Below are positions 8,539-16,266 of a DNA stretch of 64,000 nt, piece by piece. Numbering within the stretch: position 1 is the first letter of the stretch; the number at the start of each line of letters is the position of its first letter. Source of the stretch: Amycolatopsis sp. CA-128772 (lineage in GTDB: Bacteria > Actinomycetota > Actinomycetes > Mycobacteriales > Pseudonocardiaceae). The notes beneath the pieces are model-generated. The model saw only the letters and a program-made list of their open reading frames with translations, was not told the DNA's origin and ran no database searches. The stretch covers positions 62,001 to 126,000 of the forward strand of contig NZ_PPHG01000007.1 in NCBI RefSeq assembly GCF_002904295.1. The letters run 5' to 3'. The position numbers and the translations under genes were made by a program.

Positions 8539-11264
8539 TGCACGTTCTCCGGACGCTGGAACGGGATGATCACTTCGGGTGCGCCGTGGGTGGTGCGGTC
8601 GAAGAACAACGCGCGCCCCGGGCGTGGTGACCAGTGCACCACCTGGCCCGCCGCGAACGGGGACAGCTCGTTGCCCTGGACGTCGAGCGCCGCCCACGTG
8701 CCGATGTCGTCGGTGCCCGCGAACCCCAGCGTGTCCTTGAGCCGGGCGATGCTGCGCCACCAGCCGATCGTGTGGATGCCGTGGCCCGGCCCCTGTTTGA
8801 GCACCACCCGCAGGTGGTCGAGGCCGCTCTTCAGCTGGCCGACCGCCTTGGTTTCCAGAGTAGGCAACGCCGCGTCGACGCCGTACAGCAGCAGCACCTT
8901 CGCGCCGCCGGACATCGAGCTCGTCATCGACTCCAGGACGCCGGTCAGGTCGTCCACCAGCGTCGCCGCGTGGCCGTCGGCGCGCAGGCGCTCGGTCAGC
9001 TCCAGCGCGGCCGGCGCGCACGCCTCGATCGGGCAGCTCAGCACGAACTCGACTTCGCCCGGCTCGTACTGGCGGGACAGCGACCGCGCTGAAGAGTCCA
9101 TGATGGACAGTGCTTCGGCGGTGGCCGACCCGAGGACCGCGACGTTGCGGCCCGGCGCCGGCGGCAGGTCGACGCCGCACGCCGTCTCCGTCACGTCGAT
9201 CGACTGACCGAGCAGGGCCCGCGGCTTCGAATTCGGCTTGAGGTCGAGGTACGCGGGGAACTGCTCCAGGACCGGCTGGTGCGCGCCGTCGAACAGGCGT
9301 GGCCGCGGGAAGCGGCCCGCGTACTCCTCCCACAGCCGGTGCTGCAAGCGGACGAACACGTTCTTGCTGCTCGCGTCCGGGATGTGGGCCAGCTGGTTGC
9401 CGTGTGCGACACCCGAGTCGTGGTTGATCACCGCGTGCCACTTCGGCGCCGACACCGCCGCGTTGTTCGTCTCGGCCAGCACGCGCCGCGCCTTCGGCAT
9501 CGCGATCCGCAGCGTGCACTGCTCGAACACGGCCGGCTTGCCCCAGAACGCCTCGATGCCGGCGACGTCCTGACTGGCCAGCACCAGGTGGATGCCCTGC
9601 GACCGGCCGCGCCGCGCGATGTCCTCCAGCAGCTGCGTCGCCGTCGCGGTCACCTGGTCGCGGCCGGCGAACAGGTACTGGAACTCGTCGATCACCGCGA
9701 CGATCCGCGGCCAGTGCCCGCCCGGGTCGGCCTCGCGCAGGTCGGCGAGGTTCGTGACCTCGTGCTCCTTCGCGGCCGCGGACCGGCGGCGCAGCTCGTC
9801 GGCGAGGAACCGCAGCAACGCCAGGCCGAACTCGCGGTCGGTGTTGACGTTGACGCCGACCAGCCGCGCGTGCGGCAGCCAGCTGGCGTCCTTCCGGCCC
9901 GGCGCCAGCCCGGCGAACGAGACGCCTTCCTTGAAGTCCAGCAGGTACAGCGCCAGCTCCTCCGGCGTGTACCGCGCCGCCAGGCTGCCGAGCAGCGCGT
10001 AGAGGAAGTTCGTTTTGCCCGAACCGGACGGGCCGCCGATCAGCGCGTGCGGGCTCGCGTCGCCGATCACCACCTCGACCGGCTCGCCTTCGAAGAACCC
10101 GACCGGCGCCCGCAGTTCCCGCGCCGAGCTCTCCCGGCCCAGCTCGGCCGGCAGCAGGTCGTCGAACGACCGCGGCCCGCCCTGCTTGGCGATCAGCGCC
10201 TTGGCGATCTTGTCGACGGCCCGGATCACCTGCGCCGACGGCATCCCGGCGTCGAGGTCGACGACCAGGTCGGTGCCGGTCATGCTGCTGATCGCGTGCC
10301 GGTCGTCGAGCAGGCTCAGCGTTTCCACCGGCGCGCTCACCGCGGTCGGCACGTCGACCATGATCAGGCAGATGCCCGCGGCCAGCGCGCCGCTCGCGAC
10401 GCGCTTGAGGTCGCGGGCGCGTTCGGGTTCGAGGGTCTCGCCGTTGCCGTACAGCACGACGATGCGGTACGGCTCGCCGCGCTGCCCGGTGGCCTTCCGC
10501 ATTTCCCGCAGCGACGTGAACCCGGCGGACATGCAGCTGGCGTGGATGCGGCGGATGTGCCCGGCCAGCTCGTCGAGGAGGTCCTCCAGCCGGCCCGGGT
10601 CGTACAGCGAAAGGGCGCTGGTCTGGCTCAGCGGGTAGAGGTCGGGCAGGATCGCCGTCAGCTGCCCGATGTCCCACAGGTGCACGCGCACCGCGCCGGG
10701 CTCGAACGTCGAAAGCACGCGGATCAGCAGGTTCTGCACGATGCCGTCGATCGCCGGCCGCGTCTTCGGCGCCGACGTGATCGCCAGGTGCGACTCGTCG
10801 AGCAGCGGGACGGCGACGTCGAACGTGCGGGTGGCGTCACTGCCGGCGGCCGTGGCCGAACCGACGCGCCACAGCCCGGGCGAGGTCAGCCCGGCGTTGT
10901 GCCCGACGGTGCCGAGCCAGTCTCCCGGCGGCAGTCCGGCCGGGCCGGGTGCGTTCTGCGCGACCAGTTCCCGCAACGTGGCGGGCCCTTGGCTCCAGTC
11001 GGTGTAGAAAGCGCTTCGCACGCTGCCGAGCGCGCCGAACACCTCGTGCGCGGCGGGGTGGCGGGCCCACTCGTTCTGCTGCTCGGTGCTGGCGTGGTTC
11101 AAGCCGACGCGGACGATGTCCTGCTCCAGCTGGAGTTTGGCGAGATCGGCCTCCGCGGCTTGGCGCGCCCCGGCCGCCGCGCCCAGCACCAGGCCGATCT
11201 GGTGGCGGACCCGGTCGAGTGCGGTTTCGACGCGGTTGCGTTGCTCGGCTGACTTGTTGGCCAT
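8535..11264 (-). CDS. FtsK/SpoIIIE-domain ATPase (EccC-like, soluble)
   Basis: 909 residues. Start taken as the ATG at 11264 (TTGGGGA upstream) rather than the in-frame TTG at 11276. Order: N-terminal coiled coil (about 1-80); a long linker; an FtsK/SpoIIIE motor with Walker A GGPSGSGKTN (about 408-417) and Walker B VAVIDEFQYL (about 521-530); then a second ATPase-like region in which the Walker A position reads LGSATAEAL (about 707) and has lost the Lys, with a hydrophobic LLLYGV strand but no catalytic acids. One active and one degenerate module recalls EccC, the type VII motor. There are no transmembrane helices, so membrane attachment would need a partner. No EccB, EccD, EccE or mycosin gene is in the window. 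Confidence 0.85.
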   Translation of the reverse strand: MANKSAEQRNRVETALDRVRHQIGLVLGAAAGARQAAEADLAKLQLEQDIVRVGLNHASTEQQNEWARHPAAHEVFGALGSVRSAFYTDWSQGPATLRELVAQNAPGPAGLPPGDWLGTVGHNAGLTSPGLWRVGSATAAGSDATRTFDVAVPLLDESHLAITSAPKTRPAIDGIVQNLLIRVLSTFEPGAVRVHLWDIGQLTAILPDLYPLSQTSALSLYDPGRLEDLLDELAGHIRRIHASCMSAGFTSLREMRKATGQRGEPYRIVVLYGNGETLEPERARDLKRVASGALAAGICLIMVDVPTAVSAPVETLSLLDDRHAISSMTGTDLVVDLDAGMPSAQVIRAVDKIAKALIAKQGGPRSFDDLLPAELGRESSARELRAPVGFFEGEPVEVVIGDASPHALIGGPSGSGKTNFLYALLGSLAARYTPEELALYLLDFKEGVSFAGLAPGRKDASWLPHARLVGVNVNTDREFGLALLRFLADELRRRSAAAKEHEVTNLADLREADPGGHWPRIVAVIDEFQYLFAGRDQVTATATQLLEDIARRGRSQGIHLVLASQDVAGIEAFWGKPAVFEQCTLRIAMPKARRVLAETNNAAVSAPKWHAVINHDSGVAHGNQLAHIPDASSKNVFVRLQHRLWEEYAGRFPRPRLFDGAHQPVLEQFPAYLDLKPNSKPRALLGQSIDVTETACGVDLPPAPGRNVAVLGSATAEALSIMDSSARSLSRQYEPGEVEFVLSCPIEACAPAALELTERLRADGHAATLVDDLTGVLESMTSSMSGGAKVLLLYGVDAALPTLETKAVGQLKSGLDHLRVVLKQGPGHGIHTIGWWRSIARLKDTLGFAGTDDIGTWAALDVQGNELSPFAAGQVVHWSPRPGRALFFDRTTHGAPEVIIPFQRPENVQ

Positions 11265-11299
11265 CGGCGTCCCCAAGAAAAGTGGTCCCCAAGAAAGGA

Positions 11300-11545
11300 T
11301 TACAGGCGCGACCGGTATCCGCTCACCAGATCCTCGGCAGCGCCCAGGCGGGCGAGGAGCTGGTCCAGCCCCTCGCCCGCCTGGGCGTACTGCGCAGGAA
11401 GCCAGGGATCGGCCTTGGCCTGGGCGTCCACGAGAGCTTGCCGGGCTTCCCCGAGCAGGCTTGTGGCCCGTTCGGAGTGGGCGCGCGCGTCGGCGAGCCC
11501 GGTCACGGCCGCGGTGAGCAGCTGGTGGAGTTCGGCGAGCGTCAT
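11300..11545 (-). CDS. Small helical protein, paralogue 2 of a tandem pair
   Basis: 81 residues, all predicted helix with a likely turn in the middle, ending YRSRL. It resembles the neighbouring 86-residue protein, which ends YSARL, in size, helical layout and C-terminus, so the two look like diverged duplicates that could form a heterodimer as ESAT-6/CFP-10 pairs do. The central Trp-x-Gly is absent (DPWLPAQYAQAG is the nearest). It lies 35 bases upstream of the FtsK-like start, in the same operon. Confidence 0.6.
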   Translation of the reverse strand: MTLAELHQLLTAAVTGLADARAHSERATSLLGEARQALVDAQAKADPWLPAQYAQAGEGLDQLLARLGAAEDLVSGYRSRL

Positions 11546-11549
11546 CCGG

Positions 11550-11810
11550 CTAGAGACGCGCCGAGTAGGAGTCGGCGGAGGAAATGCCGGCCTGGACGGT
11601 GCTCTGCAGGCCGTTGATGCCCTGCAGGGCCTCCGCCAGGAGTCCGTGCGCCTGGCTCACTTCGTGCTGGCTGCTCCCTTGCGTCGCCTGTGCGAGCGAC
11701 TGCTGGGCTTCTTCGAGAGACTGCGCTGCCTGTTGCAGGGCGGCGATGCTCGCGGACGCCTTCTCGTTGGCGAGCGCGATGCCAGCGCGGATCTCTTCGA
11801 CTCCGGCCAT
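11550..11810 (-). CDS. Small helical protein, paralogue 1 of a tandem pair
   Basis: 86 residues, Ala/Gln/Ser-rich and helical throughout (SIAALQQAAQSLEEAQQSLA), ending SADSYSARL. First gene of the left-pointing operon: four bases before its paralogue, then the FtsK-like ATPase, then the coiled-coil gene. By size, position and pairing it fits a WXG100-type substrate or adaptor, though the WXG motif itself is missing. GAGGAGTA lies just upstream of the ATG as ribosome site. Confidence 0.6.
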   Translation of the reverse strand: MAGVEEIRAGIALANEKASASIAALQQAAQSLEEAQQSLAQATQGSSQHEVSQAHGLLAEALQGINGLQSTVQAGISSADSYSARL

Positions 11811-12326
11811 CGGGCCTCTACTCCTCGAAATCTGGTGGTCGTACGGGGACGGATTCCATTGAAACAGATCCAGCGACTGAGCGTGATCATCAGACTTTGC
11901 CGAGTGATTGCCGGTCCGGAATCAGCAAGGCCCCGGACGTGGGAACGTCCGGGGCCGGGCTGATCACGGTCTGTGCGGGGGTATCCCGCCACCAGAACCG
12001 CACACTGAAGTCGCTGGCCAGCGCTACCCCAGGTCAGAGCGGTTTTCGTGCCACTGCTGGCCTTTCTCGACAGGGGCGGGCGAGGTAAGGCTGAGACTAG
12101 CGCGACCGGAGTAACGGCGTTCGCTCAGCCCTGTTCGTAACTCCGCGTACAGGCAGAGAATTCCCCAGCACCGAAGGCATTTCACGTTCCGCTCGGCCGA
12201 AAGTGCCGGGCCGTCGTGTCCCGGACATACCGACGGTGGGTCGGGCAAGCTACGCCGGGCGCCGGGGACGAAGGAGACGAAAGCCGCGGGTGGGCGGGGA
12301 TGCCGGTGCCGGGGAGGCGTACTCGA
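11811..12326. other. Gene-free stretch with a strong hairpin
   Basis: 516 bp with no convincing gene. It must hold the promoter of the left-pointing type VII-like operon. At 11929-11956 there is a perfect 12-bp stem (GGCCCCGGACGT with its complement) around a GGGA loop; no T-run follows, so it may be a terminator or a protein site. The rest shows nothing I can name. Confidence 0.5.
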
Positions 12327-13025
12327 TCACCGGCCGCGGCGGTGCTCGACGAGCCACTCGGCGACCTGGTGGAGTTTCATGTTGGCGGTCTGCGAGCTTT
12401 CGACGAGCATCCGGAACGCGTCGACGGCGTCGACGTCGTGGCGTTCCATGAGGATGCCCTTGGCCATCCCGATGACGTCGCGGCTCTCGACCGCGGCGCT
12501 CAGCTGGGCTTCGGTCTGGGCACCGACCAGTGCAATCGCCGCGTGCGTGGCGAACAGCCTGCCGTCCTCCCGGGTCTGGCGGCTGAAGGCGTCGCGCGTT
12601 CGCGAGTAGAGGTTCAGCGCGCCGAGCGTGGTGTCGGTGACGAACAGCCGGTACGACAGCATCGAGTGCACGCCGAACTCGCCGGCCGCGGCCGCGAACG
12701 CCGCCCACCGGACTTCGGCGGCGAGGTCGCCGGTGCTGAAGACCTGGTGGTCGGCGATGGCGTCCAGGCACGGCCCCTGCCCGGTGCGGTACTGGACCTC
12801 GTCGATCGCCGAGACGACGCCGTCGGTCGGGGCGACGGTCCGGATGGGCCGCCCGCGTTGCACGAGCGAAATCCCGGCGTACTCGGCGCCGTCGACCTGG
12901 TCGACCGCGGCCTTGACGATCGCGGCCAGGGTGGTGTCGACATCGGGTTCGGCCTGCAACGTCCGCGCGAGCGCACTCATCGTCGAGCCCAGGCTCGCGT
13001 CCAGGTGATCGGGATGATCGTGCAC
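12327..13025 (-). CDS. GAF-ANTAR domain transcription antitermination regulator
   Basis: 232 residues from a GTG at 13025, chosen because GAGGGGG sits eight bases before it; a TTG at 13085 would add 20 residues. A GAF sensor domain (about 15-165, with YRTGQGPCLDAI, typical of actinobacterial GAF-ANTAR proteins) is followed by an ANTAR helical domain (about 170-228: VIGMAKGILMERHDVDAVDA). ANTAR domains bind paired RNA hairpins and prevent termination, so this protein should switch genes on in response to a small ligand or redox cue. No target hairpin was identified nearby. It is the last chromosomal gene before the integrated element. Confidence 0.88.
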   Translation of the reverse strand: MHDHPDHLDASLGSTMSALARTLQAEPDVDTTLAAIVKAAVDQVDGAEYAGISLVQRGRPIRTVAPTDGVVSAIDEVQYRTGQGPCLDAIADHQVFSTGDLAAEVRWAAFAAAAGEFGVHSMLSYRLFVTDTTLGALNLYSRTRDAFSRQTREDGRLFATHAAIALVGAQTEAQLSAAVESRDVIGMAKGILMERHDVDAVDAFRMLVESSQTANMKLHQVAEWLVEHRRGR

Positions 13026-13125
13026 GAGTGGCCCCCTCGCCCTGGCTCCTTCTCGGGCCACCCAGTTTACCGAGCCGGAGGGCAACGCTCATCTCGAGGA
13101 GAAAAGCCGGGGCCCGAACGAAGAA

Positions 13126-13157
13126 ACGCCGGGCGGCCCGCGAAGGCTGCCCGGCGT
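13126..13157 (-). terminator. Original terminator of tRNA-Ser, now cut off from it
   Basis: Read on the minus strand: a perfect 9-bp stem (ACGCCGGGC with its complement) followed by TTTCTT. It sits just beyond the attL tRNA fragment, where the 3' end of tRNA-Ser would lie without the inserted element. It therefore looks like the native tRNA terminator displaced 27 kb from its gene. Confidence 0.75.
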
Positions 13158-13172
13158 CCCGTCCGTTCAAGC

Positions 13173-13227
13173 GCGGAGGATACAGGATTCGAACCTGCGA
13201 GGGCGTGAACCCAACACGCTTTCCAAG
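13173..13227 (-). repeat. attL: 55-bp tRNA-Ser 3' fragment
   Basis: Identical to 40572-40626. It covers the tRNA from the anticodon loop to the 3' end but lacks the 5' half, which continues with unrelated sequence (TCTGCACACG), so it is an attachment-site remnant and not a gene. The rest of the stretch up to 13479 holds only the arm site. Confidence 0.95.
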
Positions 13228-13320
13228 TCTGCACACGGCTGTTCACGGGGGTTTCGCTACAGAGAACCTGCAGGTCAGGGCGTTGTATCGTCGACGTTGA
13301 ACGTCGGTGACCGGGGTTGA

Positions 13321-13343
13321 ATGAGACTAAAACTGAGACTAAG
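13321..13343 (+). repeat. Putative integrase arm-type site, left
   Basis: A 23-bp block containing TGAGACTA twice with a 12-bp period. The same block with one mismatch lies at 40493-40515, in the same orientation, inside the other end of the element. Spacing to the core is 93 bp here and 56 bp on the right. Paired, repeated short motifs flanking a core are what tyrosine-integrase arm-binding sites look like. Confidence 0.65.
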
Positions 13344-13479
13344 CGCGGTGCGTCAGATGACCTCGTGCCTGGCCGTCTGACCCGCTCACCGTGGGGGTAC
13401 TCGCCCCACGACACCCGCTGTGACGCCCTGCGCGCTCTCAGCCGGTCGGAGGCGCGTCGGGCCCGGTAGAGTGCCCTCC

Positions 13480-13743
13480 ATGGCGACCGACGACGACAAC
13501 GAGAACCTCAGCCGCAAGGTGCGCAAGCTCGCCGTCGACCACGCAGAGACCCGCTGGCTTGCACTCCGTGTCGACGACGACGTCAAGGAGCTTCGCGCGG
13601 ACCTGCGAGCCGTACAGGCCACCCAGCAGGAGCACACCGGCCGGTTCGACTCACTCGATCTTCAACTCCGGTCGCTCACTCAACTGGTCGGACAGGTACT
13701 CGAACGACTCGACCCGCCGGGACGTGGCGAGACCGGCGCTTGA
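13480..13743 (+). CDS. Small coiled-coil protein at left end of AICE
   Basis: 87 residues starting MATDDDNENLSRKVRKLAVD, a continuous amphipathic helix through about residue 80 (LTQLVGQVLERLD). There is no ribosome site, but TAGAGT (13467-13472) lies seven bases before the ATG, fitting a leaderless transcript. Function unknown. Confidence 0.6.
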   Translation: MATDDDNENLSRKVRKLAVDHAETRWLALRVDDDVKELRADLRAVQATQQEHTGRFDSLDLQLRSLTQLVGQVLERLDPPGRGETGA

Positions 13744-14312
13744 GCCGCCGGAGTGGGACCTGGAGGGGCGGCGACGGCGGCCCGGCTCGTGGCGACCACC
13801 GCTGAGGTGTGGCGAGAGGGCGAGCGGTGGACATGGTGGCTTGTGCTCGCTGGGCGCGCACGCAGGCGGCCGGGCGTGGCGGCCACTGATGCCTCATGGC
13901 GCGATGGCCCGTCGCCTGGACGATCGGGGTGACGGGAGAGGGCGGCTATCGTCGACGGGGAGCCTGTCTTCGCCGTTGACTAACTTCGTCTGTGCCGACT
14001 GTGGTTGGGGCTGGGTTGAACAGCCGCCTTCACGACTCCGGATTACCAGCGGAGAGGGTTAGCGCGAGCAGGGCTTGAGGCGTTGCGCAGCGAACATCTT
14101 GGGCTGTCCTGGCACACGCTTGGCGGGCACTTGTCGGACTCTCGCGGCTTCTGGCTCGCCGTAGCCGCCCATGTGGCCGGCGGCTATCGACGAGAGCCGC
14201 TCTGCAGGCATCTTGGACCTCGATAGCCAGCCCGGCATTGCTGCGAACGTGTGTCGCTGTGGCGCTGGACCGCCAAGGATGCTCTGTGCGCTGAGTCACA
14301 TATGATACCCAC
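13744..14312. other. Gene-free stretch in the AICE
   Basis: 569 bp with several short frames but none with a ribosome site or sensible codon use. The only clear signal is the -10-like TATGAT at 14301-14306 serving the next gene. It could be the remains of a decayed gene; I see no recognisable motif. Confidence 0.5.
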
Positions 14313-15176
14313 ATGTCTGACTATCTCGACAACCCGGCGGGACGCCTGCTAGCTCTCTTCGAGGCGGCCCGAACAGTGGATCAAGGCAAGGTTGCCTCTG
14401 CTGAATGGGCTGGCATCTTCCGAGTGGAACACTTGAGTCCGCAATTCTTTCGGGCCATTGCAAATATGGCATCCATGGCGAGTGAAACTCGCGCTCGGAT
14501 CGCAGAAGTTGAACCTGAAGATCACGTGTTGCATCTAGAGCACTTTGGTCAAGTGGATAATGTGATTGCAAATTTCGCTCGCTCGTTGAATGTGAACATG
14601 GGCGGTTTTCTGGAGCCCTTAGATAATCGTTCGGGCGAGTATGCGCTCAAGCTGTGTTCGGCGATTTTGCACAGGAAGCGTTCTGAAGGTCAACTTCAGC
14701 GAGATGAACGCGCGTCACTCCTGGACCAGGTCATGGCTCTTACTGATGAAGTGGAGAAGGTCTCGGATCTTGACCGAGAGTTGCGCGGTTGGTTGTTGCT
14801 GCGCCTTCACGATATTCGACGTGCCCTTCAGTATCCAGATCAGTTTGGCTTGGTTGATATTTCGAACGCTCACGACTTGATTATTGGCGGATTGCAGACT
14901 AAGCGATCCAGGATTGCCCAACTTGCAAAGAGTAAGATTGCAAAGAATTTCGTTGGCGTTATGGTTGCGCTTGATCTTGCTGTAAATCTCGGTGCTAACA
15001 GTTTGCAAATTGCGCAGAGTGATGGTCATGATTCACCCAAGTCTTCGACTGTTGTGATTGAGATCCAAAACCAAATCGAACAGCATGTGGTTCAACTTGG
15101 GGAGTCTGAGTCTGTGCGCCAGTTGCCAGCGGGGCAAGTCGGTGATCCAGATGGCGCCGGGGCGGGGTCAAAGTGA
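14313..15176 (+). CDS. Hypothetical protein, low-GC AICE cargo
   Basis: 287 residues in DNA of far lower GC than its surroundings, with many A/T-ending codons. Mostly helical; a hydrophobic stretch at about 216-235 (FVGVMVALDLAVNLGANSLQ) may be a membrane helix or buried core. No known domain recognised. Leaderless start: TATGAT (14301-14306) ends six bases before the ATG. The composition marks a recent import carried by the element. An accessory role such as phage defence is possible but unsupported by any motif. Confidence 0.7.
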   Translation: MSDYLDNPAGRLLALFEAARTVDQGKVASAEWAGIFRVEHLSPQFFRAIANMASMASETRARIAEVEPEDHVLHLEHFGQVDNVIANFARSLNVNMGGFLEPLDNRSGEYALKLCSAILHRKRSEGQLQRDERASLLDQVMALTDEVEKVSDLDRELRGWLLLRLHDIRRALQYPDQFGLVDISNAHDLIIGGLQTKRSRIAQLAKSKIAKNFVGVMVALDLAVNLGANSLQIAQSDGHDSPKSSTVVIEIQNQIEQHVVQLGESESVRQLPAGQVGDPDGAGAGSK

Positions 15177-15375
15177 TGCGTGTCTGCATGCATCTCGAAC
15201 CTCGGTAGCTGGCCTCGCCTTAGTTTGACCTTGAAGAAGCGACATCATCTCATGGTCGGCCAGGGCTTCAAGCCTCGTCCCACGTCTCTGAGCGGCAGAA
15301 ACGGCAACCGATCGACTATGTCGAGTGCAACCTCACTAGTGTTGTGACAGATCTCGACCGCGAGGAGGCGACAAC

Positions 15376-16266
15376 ATGAGTCAGTCCGAGGGTTTGACCG
15401 AAGAGTCGGCGCGCGAACTCGCCGACGCCGCCTGCAAAAAGGCTGGCATCGACGGGCGAAATGCTGAGCTGATCCGGATTGGCTCCAATGCGGTGTTCAG
15501 GCTCGGAGGTCAAATCATCCTTCGCATTGGACGCGAACGACGTGGGTTTGAGGACGCCCGTCGACAGGTCGACGTGGCGCGCTGGCTGGCAGATGAAAAC
15601 TACCCGGCGAACAGGGTGATCGACATTGCTCAGCCGGTCGACGCGTCTGGCTACCCTGCGACATTTTGGAAGTCCGTATCTGAGAAGGAGGAGTACGCGT
15701 CGATTGCGCAAGTGGCTGAACTTATTCGCGATCTTCACCGCTTGCGCGCTCCGGAGAGCCTTGGTTTGAGGCTGAAGCAGCCGTTCATCGAGATCGAAGA
15801 GCGATTGGATGGTTCTTCTTCTCTTGGTCGAGATGATGAAGAATTCTTGCGGCGCCGAATTGCTGAATTAAGGGACAGTTATGATGGGTTGGAGTTTCCG
15901 CTTACTCCGGGCGTAATCCATGGGGACGCCAATATTGGCAACGTCATTCTCTCCAGAGGTGGCAGTCCCTGCTTGATTGACCTGGACAGCTTCTGTGTCG
16001 GTCCGCGCGAGTGGGACTTGGTGCAGACTGCTCTTTTTTATGAGCGCTTTGGCTGGCATTCGGCCGAGGAGTATCGAACTTTCGTGGACGTGTACGGTTT
16101 CGATATCATGAATTGGCGGGGCTATGAGATACTGGCCGGTTATCGTGAGATTTCAATGACTCTTTGGCTTGCCGGTAAGGCGACAGATGAAGCCGCGCAA
16201 GAGGTACGCAAACGTGTTGCGGCGATCAGGACGGGTGGAGACCGGCGAGACTGGGCACCCTTTTAG
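15376..16266 (+). CDS. Aminoglycoside phosphotransferase (APH)-family kinase
   Basis: 296 residues with the APH/choline-kinase fold motifs: an N-lobe with IILRIG, the catalytic loop VIHGDANIGNVI (Asp about residue 184, Asn 189) and the metal-binding LIDLDSF (about 200-206). A GAGGAGG ribosome site precedes the ATG. The family transfers phosphate to small molecules such as antibiotics, or to thiamine and homoserine-like substrates. The substrate here cannot be read from sequence, so resistance is only one option. Low-GC cargo; its last 41 bases overlap the convergent HTH-TPR regulator gene, so the two mRNAs are complementary at their 3' ends. Confidence 0.82.
   Translation: MSQSEGLTEESARELADAACKKAGIDGRNAELIRIGSNAVFRLGGQIILRIGRERRGFEDARRQVDVARWLADENYPANRVIDIAQPVDASGYPATFWKSVSEKEEYASIAQVAELIRDLHRLRAPESLGLRLKQPFIEIEERLDGSSSLGRDDEEFLRRRIAELRDSYDGLEFPLTPGVIHGDANIGNVILSRGGSPCLIDLDSFCVGPREWDLVQTALFYERFGWHSAEEYRTFVDVYGFDIMNWRGYEILAGYREISMTLWLAGKATDEAAQEVRKRVAAIRTGGDRRDWAPF

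Noticed and set aside
9279..11252. 657-codon plus-strand frame opposite the FtsK-like gene
   Set aside because: Low-complexity Arg/Val/Gln-rich shadow; the minus strand has the Walker motifs.
12092..12100. Extra TGAGACTAG outside the element as a further arm site
   Set aside because: It is a single 9-base match in chromosomal DNA, unpaired, and likely chance.
13173..13227. A second tRNA-Ser gene at the left end
   Set aside because: Only the 3' 55 bases are present; the 5' half needed for the acceptor and D arms is missing, so it is attL.
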